Shown: positions 55,847 through 64,000 of the stretch, piece by piece
How the letters are laid out: every line of letters begins with the position of its first letter
Position numbering within the stretch: the first letter of the stretch is position 1
Origin: Trichaptum fuscoviolaceum
Lineage: Eukaryota; Basidiomycota; Agaricomycetes; Hymenochaetales; Trichaptaceae
Direction of reading: 5' to 3'
DNA: 64,000 nt
Assembly (NCBI GenBank): GCA_910574455.1
Contig: CAJSYZ010000012.1
Location: 2,163,317 to 2,227,316, forward strand
Notes under the pieces: model-generated
What the model saw: the letters and a program-made list of their open reading frames with translations, nothing else
Told to the model about the DNA's origin: nothing
Databases searched by the model: none
Position numbers and translations under genes: made by a program

Positions 55847-58505
55847 ATGATTCTGACGCACTATTCGAACTTGACCATGTATAACTTTTACCAGGTCCCC
55901 CTCTTGCTAGTATGCACATACCTGGTAGTTCGCGCTATGAGGACCGTGCTGTATACCTTGAGATGTAGAACACGTCTATCAAGAATCAGAGGTCCTACAT
56001 CATCTTCATGGCTAAAAGGTAACTATTTAAACTTAGTATCGTCCACCCGTAAAGTTAAATAGCTAACGTGGATCTGTAGGACACATGCCCGAGTTGTTTG
56101 ACCAGAAGCATGGTCCTCAATTTCATAACGATCTTGTCGAAAAATTTGACAGAATTGCCAAAGTCGAAGGTTTCCTAGGGGTTTGTTCGCTCGTTTTTTA
56201 AGATAGAAGTGAGCTAATCGCACAAACAGGACAAGCAACTTTACGTATCCGATCCCCTTGCCTTGCAATCGATCGTTGTGAAAGAACAAGAGGTCTATGA
56301 GGAAACTAGAGTCTTCATCGAGTATGCAAAGTGTGAAACTTTTTATGCATTACTTTCATCCTAATTAAACTCCAGAAATAACAAGATAATTTTCGGTGAA
56401 GGACTTGTCGCTACAACTGGTGAGGCCAGAACCTCAATATCATTGTGAATGCAGTTAAACATAACTTTTGTCCAGGCGAGCATCACAAGAGACAGCGAAA
56501 ACTTGTAACTCCGGCATTCTCGGTGCCGCGCATACGGGCTATGGTCCCGGCAATCTACGATGTCGCTAATCGAGTGAGTTGACATCCGTCAGCCAGTTTC
56601 TTGTCTTCAACTCACTGCTCACAGCTACGGGGGGCACTGAAAGCAGTCGTAGAGAAAGAGACTTTCAGATCATTCTCTTTTGAAGAATCCGGAAACGATT
56701 TGCTGCCGTCTGCTGGTATTGACATGTCGGAGTGGCTCTCTCGCGCGACCCTTGAAAGTATCGGAGTAGCAGGACTCGGTTACTCTTTTGACCCACTCAA
56801 CTCCCCATCAACTAATCCGTACACGCAAGCTATTCGGTCACTTATGTAGGCATATCGTTATTTCCCGTTAACTCCGGCTCTGACATATCACACTTTTTCC
56901 TCCGTAAAACGTGTTTACTGGTCAAGACCCCTCATGTTCCAGATTGCACTCTTGCGACTCCTAACTCCGTTTGTCACCCGTATCGGCTCTCCATCGTTCC
57001 GACGTTTCCTCTTGAACTTTGTACCCATCCGTGCTGTTCAGAAGCTCAAAGAGATGTCGGACGTCATGGAGAATACGTGCAAAGATATACTTCGCCAAAA
57101 GCGAGAAAGTATCGAGCTTAATGAGATAGGGGATGGGAAAGATATCATGAGTCTTCTACGTACGTGTCAAAGTAAACTTCCTGACTATGATGCTAATTTT
57201 AGAACAAACTCTGGCAAACTATCTCCCGGCGCTACGCTTTCCCCTTTTACATAGTCCGAGCAAACGAGATAGCAAGCGAAGCTGATAGATTAAGCGAAGC
57301 AGAACTGCTTGGGCAGATGAAGTGAGTAAGCTTTCTTCGATCTTCATTGGCTGTTTCGGATACTACGACGGTGTTGATTGGTTACCGTCGGACCTCAAGT
57401 TCAAGTTGCTCCAATGGGATATTGTCTGACGTAACGATTGCAGTGTGTTGATTTTTGGAGCTCAAGACACGACATCTTCGGCTTTGTCTCGGATTCTGTA
57501 CCTTCTGTCGCGCTCGGAAAACTTACATATTCAAGACCGGCTCCGAGAAGAAATACTTCACGCTCAAGCTGAAGACGAGGACATCGAGCTCGATTATGAT
57601 GTGCTCTCCAATTTACCTTTTCTTGACGCTATAGTCAAGGAAACTCTGAGGCTGTGAGTTAGAATTTCATCGCTCCTATTTGTACATGAAATTAACGTCC
57701 ACTCTAAAGGTATCCACCAGTTCCGTTTGTTCGCCGGATGTGAGATTCTGCTTCATCGCCTTTCATACATATTGATAGAACATTTCTAGTTCCCGCCGCG
57801 ACGCAGTTCTTTCACTCAGTAGGCCTCTCACACTCGATGACGGATACACAACTGTGTCTGAGATCCATGTTCCGGGTGGAACAACTGTATGGGTTTCCAT
57901 TGCTGGTGCCAATCGTTGCAGAGACATTTGGGGGAAGGACGCTGCGGAATGGAGACCTGAACGTTGGCTACATGGCGATATGGAAGACAACTCAAAGTTC
58001 GAATGCTTAGATAGAGTAGATGTGGGGAAAACAAGGCTCCCGGGAATCTATTCTGGAATGTACGTGCTACCTGCTCTCCAAAGTGCTCTTCATCTGATTT
58101 TTGTTATTATTTGTAGGCTGACCTTCTTCGGTGGTGGCCGATCTTGCATGTGAGTGCCAGCTTTCCTAGATTTTGAAAGCCTCTCGCTGATTCTTGATAC
58201 TTTGTTAGCGGATACAGGTTCGCGTTGACAGAAATGAGTAGGTGTCCTGATTCAAAGTCACTATTGCTCATTTAATTTTCCGAAACTAATCTAATTTGCT
58301 CGCAGAAATCATCCTTTGTACTCTCATCTCAACTTTCGAATTCAAAGCAACAGAAAGCGAAATCGTGTGGAATTTATCTCAGATACTCTCACCTTCCGTG
58401 AGGACGAAGGACATGTCTGGTCTTGAAGTGGACAAGCAAGGCTTGCCGATTTGTCTTCGAATCAGAGGGAATCGATCCGATGAGGGCTCGAAAGCAAACA
58501 GATAA
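55847..58505 (+). CDS. Cytochrome P450 monooxygenase
   Basis: Fourteen exons: 55847-56018, 56080-56180, 56230-56321, 56376-56419, 56476-56573, 56625-56845, 56927-57159, 57255-57321, 57444-57653, 57710-57739, 57790-58059, 58117-58149, 58209-58237 and 58306-58505. The product is about 599 residues. An N-terminal membrane anchor is visible (VPLLLVCTYLVV), then RIRGP. Further P450 marks: HKRQRKLVTPAFS (C-helix), FGAQDTTSS (I-helix), ETLRLYPPVPFVRR (ExxR), WRPERW and FFGGGRSCIGYRF (heme-binding, Cys ligand). Three exons are only 29-33 nt. It should be an ER-bound oxygenase using a P450 reductase; the substrate is unknown. The intron at 56846-56926 could use a nearby alternative acceptor, so a few residues there are uncertain. 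Confidence 0.92.
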
Positions 58506-58538
58506 TTAGCCATCACGTTCATAATGAAGCGATAGCAT

Positions 58539-59360
<822 letters not shown>

Positions 59361-60463
59361 GATGGCGGATTGAAGAAAGAGTGGGTTTTGAGGACACTGA
59401 CGTAGTGTTCAAGAAATGTATTGAAAGTTGTAATGCTGTCACACGCTTGGAGTTCGAGACTTCGAGTCGCCGCTCGGCAAGGTCGGCATACCTTTCCTGG
59501 TCAACCTTGTCTTTCTCCTCTTCATTCGGTCTTCACCCATGCGCGTCTCAAATTCTGCACATCTCGCTAATCTCCGCGATTTGCTTCATGGACTTCAGTA
59601 TGTCCCTACTCTAAGATTGTGCATCAAGCGACAAGGGGCTTTGAAACGGATGTATAGGTAATGTGCCCTTTCATTTTTGATTTTTCCCCCGAACCTTTGT
59701 TCAACCTTCAAGTTGCGATATGGCAGAGGACTTGTACTACTAACTGAAGCACTTTCTCTTTGATTAAGACATTCAATGAAGAAGAACTCACTATAAACAC
59801 TTTGCGAATATGCAGGACTAAGCGACGTAGGCTACACTCCGAGTTCACCGAACTACTTTTAGTTCCCGTCGCTACACCCAGTCACTAAGTACACAGAAGC
59901 CTCGAGGCATCGACGGAGTTTGGACCTTGTAGGATTAATCAGTACGTGCAAGTGTACCTGCACTATCCAATGCCTTCATTCGGAAAGCTGATTTAGTCAA
60001 GCATGGTATGGAAAATTTGGACGAAGATGTTAAGACTGATTGATTGAATCAATCATGACAGGGATGTAAGTAAGTCTAAAAACCACCAGATATACGCGAA
60101 CGCTTAACCTTGGCGAGCTACCGGCAGGCTCTCGTCTCGATCAAAAGGTACTCCGACAATTTGACACCAACCTATAGGACCTGAACTCCTTACAGAGGCA
60201 ATTATGAGGAGACCCTATACAAGCGCTTAACCATTTCAAGATCATTAGCGCCCCCCTGTAATTCCACGATGCAAGATCACATCGAAATGTTTCATTTTCA
60301 AAAGTTGCCCAAAGGCGCCGGAGTATTCGATATCTGCGAGCGGAGTTTTCTTCTCCTTGACTTCGAAGGGCGGCCTCCAGGTCACAGCTTTCCTTGCTGA
60401 ACGACACCAGCACCTTTCACTCCCAACCACTCAATCATACCACAGTAACAGGGCTGACTAGAA
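59361..60463. other. Intergenic region
   Basis: About 1.1 kb separating the divergent PEBP and F-box genes. No coding frame with a domain. Confidence 0.5.
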
Positions 60464-62341
60464 ATGACGACACTAGCTTCCGAGACCCTCGCGCACATCT
60501 TCTCGATGGGAACACTGATCGAACCGAAGAATCCGCTATCCTTTCGAGACGCGTCCACATTCGCCGTACTTATTTCGCACGTCTCGAGCTATTGGCGTGA
60601 ACTCGCACTCTCAACGCCTCGACTATGGAGGACTATCTTTGCAAGTGGACCATTTCCTCCTCTGTTTCAATCATATCCGACCGGATCATCGTTCACCCCC
60701 GACAACTCATCGATTACTTGCCCAATGATATGGCGAAGACAACTCGACCGGATACACACATATCTCCGACGCTCCTGGCCCGTGCCACTGATCATCTACC
60801 TCGACTTGCGTGATCCTTCGTGGTCTTTTGACACATCCGAACTCTCACATCCCTTCCACCCGTCATATATGTCCCAACTCCTCGACCTTCTCCTTCCGCA
60901 CTTGTCCCGTTGGGAAGATATCGAGGTTCTTAGCGACACATGGAAGCCTCTCTACATCTTCATGCAGAGATGTCAGCTGGATTCGATAAGTGGGATGCCG
61001 AACGAACACACGATAGAGGCGTCCATGCTGCGTAGATTGTCTCTTCACAGGTGCAATGCCTATCTTTCGCTCGAAGGAAAACGGTTCTTGCCTTTGGACC
61101 GAGAAGAACCCATTTCTCTCTTCCACAACGTCGCCCCATTGCTCCACGATGTCTCGCTATCCGGTGTCCATGTCTCATGGACCAGTGTGCTTTTCCGTAA
61201 TCTTTCGGCACTGGAGCTTTGTTACCATGCTAAGGAGGTGCTACCTTCGCTTCCTGAATTCGTGGATATCCTCAAAGCGTCTCCGAATCTGGAGCGCTTG
61301 GCTATCGTCGGCTGGGGAGTACGGTCTGTTGAGGAGAATTCGCCTCCATCACGACAGGAGCAGTCCATTGTGCTGCCCCGACTCCGTCACCTTATCATTG
61401 GATGGGTTAACGTTCGGCACATGCTGAAACTTTGCGAACTCTTTTCTTGGAGAATGCCGGAGCTTCACACACTTGAACTCGAAGATGTCTCGAACAGCCT
61501 CGAACTCAACTTTTCGCAAGACTCATCGCCTATTTTAGACTACCTCTCATCGAATCTCCTCGGTATGGAATCCCCGACTATCGGCGAATCACCTCGAGGC
61601 ATCCGGTATCTGCGCGTAAACTACCTTTCTGCTTCAAAGCAATCCTATTGGCGTTTAATGAACAGGCTAGAAAGGCTGGCGATATTAATGTTACATAACG
61701 TCCAGGAGAGCCTTGTACTTCTCCTGGCCTCTTCGTGGGAATACACTGATCGCATGACTCCTCTTTTGCCAGGCTTGCGACGCGTATTAGTTGGGTCCGG
61801 ATACGATGTCAGCAGGCCTGTACTAGAGCTGCTAGCGTCAGTAAGAAAAGCACAGATTATCGAGGTGAAACCGGGCCGTCTAGTCCGAGAAAATTCAGAA
61901 GCTTGGTCGAGGAGCGAGAATCAGAAGTTGATCATCGAGGTCGAAAGCCTATACGACTCCGAATCAGAAATAGATGATCACCTTACCGTCGGCAATAAAG
62001 AAGATGATTTGGTTGGTTGCTCTAGCCCCGGGCCTTGTTTCGACCAACCAATCAAAGGCAAGGCCCTCTTCCAATACATCGGCGATGAGACGGAGAGCTA
62101 TTGCGTCTCTCCTAAGGATACTTCTAGCTGCACGAACGGGTCCGTGCGCGACTCATACGTGTCCTTCTACGACGCCGATAGCAGAAAGAGTCACACAGTA
62201 CTCTTCTCGGACGTGGATTCGGCGCCTTTGTTATTGAATAGAGCAGTCGGAGGATCGAAGGCGTATTTTGTCGCTTCTGAGAACCCACAAGACATAGCAG
62301 AGAAAAGAGGTCCGTGCACAAACATGCTCACAGATAATTAA
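60464..62341 (+). CDS. F-box domain protein
   Basis: A single exon of 625 codons. The N-terminus is an F-box-like segment (LASETLAHIFSMGTL, then VSSYWRELALSTPRLWRTI, residues about 4-59), the usual form in Agaricomycetes. The middle contains leucine-rich stretches typical of the repeats in these proteins, such as LERLAIVGWG, LPRLRHLIIGW and MPELHTLELEDVS. The C-terminal 130 residues are acidic and Ser-rich, without a known domain. It probably acts as a substrate adaptor of an SCF ubiquitin ligase; the target is unknown. Such genes are very numerous in mushroom-forming fungi. Confidence 0.88.
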   Translation: MTTLASETLAHIFSMGTLIEPKNPLSFRDASTFAVLISHVSSYWRELALSTPRLWRTIFASGPFPPLFQSYPTGSSFTPDNSSITCPMIWRRQLDRIHTYLRRSWPVPLIIYLDLRDPSWSFDTSELSHPFHPSYMSQLLDLLLPHLSRWEDIEVLSDTWKPLYIFMQRCQLDSISGMPNEHTIEASMLRRLSLHRCNAYLSLEGKRFLPLDREEPISLFHNVAPLLHDVSLSGVHVSWTSVLFRNLSALELCYHAKEVLPSLPEFVDILKASPNLERLAIVGWGVRSVEENSPPSRQEQSIVLPRLRHLIIGWVNVRHMLKLCELFSWRMPELHTLELEDVSNSLELNFSQDSSPILDYLSSNLLGMESPTIGESPRGIRYLRVNYLSASKQSYWRLMNRLERLAILMLHNVQESLVLLLASSWEYTDRMTPLLPGLRRVLVGSGYDVSRPVLELLASVRKAQIIEVKPGRLVRENSEAWSRSENQKLIIEVESLYDSESEIDDHLTVGNKEDDLVGCSSPGPCFDQPIKGKALFQYIGDETESYCVSPKDTSSCTNGSVRDSYVSFYDADSRKSHTVLFSDVDSAPLLLNRAVGGSKAYFVASENPQDIAEKRGPCTNMLTDN

Positions 62342-64000
62342 ACGTCTGACGCGATCCTTTAACTTCAGTAACGGAGAAGACATCCGCGGGAGCTGTATTT
62401 GATGTTAAAATACCTTCATCCCCTACGTCATGTGAGCCAATCACTACTCGATTCCACATCTTTTCTCACTCATCAACGTCTTTTCGAAAGAGAAGGAACC
62501 TAAGACGCTCGCTCGAGCCAGTAAGCGACGTTGGAAGCTAGTCGTCTGTGTATCCGTGAGCATCTTATTCGTATGGTCTCCTTGGCCTCTTGCTGATTCG
62601 CTGACGAAGGGGTAGGTTCGTAGAAAATAGAAGCGGAAGAGATCATTGCTGATGATGTGTTGTTCGCTCATCTCATCGCGCCGAGGCTGTTGTCGGTAAG
62701 GTTCTAAGCATTATACCATTTACTTGGGATGCCGGTGATCTCGAAGCTGAAGCTCGCAATGTTAAGCTCGTTCTCAGAGCCGCGGCGTCCCCTACGACCA
62801 TATGACGACCTTCACAGCCTGCTTAGCAAGTGTGATGTTGAAATAGAAGTCTCTAAGATGCATGACTTACTAAAATTGCGTGACATTCTTCGCAGCACCG
62901 GAAACAATACAATGAGACCCAATTTCATGACAAGGGGAAGAAGAACTTGGTAGCAGATGGCGCTAAACGATTTCAAAGCAACGTCACTGTCTTGAATCTT
63001 CTCGAATTTTGATCTTGCTAGGAATCGCGCTTAGTCAGATCAAGGCGGATTTTGAGTCTTTTCTGTTATTCGCGCATGTAACATTGGTAACTTAGTAACG
63101 TGTCTTGTGCGGGCATATCCTAATGAACGTGTACAACTGGTATGAACCGGCCGAAGTCCATTTTTGTCAGCGAATGACAGGGCGTTGTGCCTTTATATTT
63201 CACACAATGCCATAAACCTTATTCGGGATTGAGTCTATACACGCGAGAGCGATGCGACACATGCATTTGAGACACAGAAGACAGAAGTGAGATCGCTTCT
63301 TACCCATCATAAAATTGCTAAGAAGTGGGAAGCCAGAAGGCAGAGACTTGCTTCAGTGAGAAAATGCCAGATTCGTCGAACTACTTGTATTGAGAATGCT
63401 GCACCGCAAAAGATTTGTCACGAGATTTCTTCTTCTGTAATTGACAGTAACTGGGATATCCGGCTTATCAACTTGAAGAAGAAAAATGCATACGTACAGG
63501 ATATACCATCAGCTGGTCTAATACATAATAAGTTTCTGGTCGTTAAGAGATTAACCACGACGCTGATAAGGCCATATGCTATGAATTTCCCGGTCTGACT
63601 CCGAGGGCCAACGCAAACCCTCATGGGTGCGGCGTAGAAGCACGACACCCGGAGTAAAGAAAGCAGTCATTGAATGAAAAGGAAAGATAATGTAGAAATC
63701 AACTTGTGATCGTTGAGTTTATCCATTAGGGTGGACGGAAATCGAAATCGCAAAACTTGGAGTTTCGACTCAGGGTGAAAGGACAACGGGAAATAAGCAA
63801 ATGTGCGCCTTCCTCATCTACTGCCTTCAGCGAGCTTGTCGACAGTAATCCTTGCGGCCGCCACTACACAGGTGGTGAGCCGGATGCATAAAAAGTATCC
63901 GACCTCACTAAACGCGTCTGAGTTGGACGAGCAAGGACAACCGTCGAGTTGTCTCAGCCGACAGTAGACAAAAGTATCTCGAACCTGGCAACGCAACAAG
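62342..64000. other. Right end of window, no gene recognised
   Basis: Several frames of 60-103 codons exist on both strands, for example 63287-63598 (+), but none has a recognisable domain or a consistent exon set. Confidence 0.45.

Overview
The window looks like a basidiomycete, probably Agaricomycete, nuclear genome. Genes are split by many 46-65 nt GT..AG introns and some exons are tiny. The gene content fits: NodB chitin deacetylase, F-box protein, cytochrome P450, GH13 alpha-glucosidase, PEBP, HpcH/HpaI aldolase and a copia-type element. Exon structures were worked out by hand from splice signals, frame and family similarity. No rRNA, tRNA or CRISPR array was recognised.

Left part (0.6-12.1 kb): a mitochondrial-type hotdog thioesterase (591-1661, -), a secreted histidine-phosphatase-fold protein (2925-3690, +), an eight-exon chitin deacetylase (4274-5455, -), an APH-type kinase-like protein (7094-8324, -), an intact HpcH/HpaI aldolase (9147-10172, -) and, divergent from it, zinc-finger gene A1 (11265-12129, +).

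Middle (12.9-50.9 kb): a duplicated, rearranged region built from two modules. Module A is 'aldolase (-) plus divergent zinc-finger A gene (+)'. It occurs at 8.7-12.1 kb with an intact aldolase, and again at 24.2-27.5 and 27.7-31.8 kb with the aldolase decayed to fragments but the zinc-finger gene open. Module B is a two-gene zinc-finger cassette (B1-like and B2-like). It occurs at 13.2-17.3 kb (-), 34.2-38.2 kb (+) and 46.0-50.3 kb (-). Copies 1 and 2 form a large inverted repeat with its axis near 25.7 kb; copies 2 and 3 form a second one with its axis near 42.1 kb. The shared promoters carry a TATA box and, in five of six genes, a CACGTG E-box. One copy (B1') has a single nonsense codon, and a further relic (B5, about 42.1-42.85 kb) has lost its zinc-finger exon. 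Other genes here are an unrelated Ser/Pro-rich protein (20594-21700, -), a young gag-only copia-type element with identical 165-bp LTRs (39404-40937) and a tyrosine-phosphatase-like gene (43650-44408, -).

Right part (52.5-62.4 kb): ordinary genes: GH13 alpha-glucosidase (12 exons), cytochrome P450 (14 exons), PEBP-family protein (4 exons) and a single-exon F-box protein. The last 1.6 kb shows no gene.

The most unusual content is the two related cysteine/histidine-rich zinc-finger families: tandem and inverted copies, near-constant N-terminal exons and promoters, and fingers that diverge between copies. I do not recognise these as a named family.
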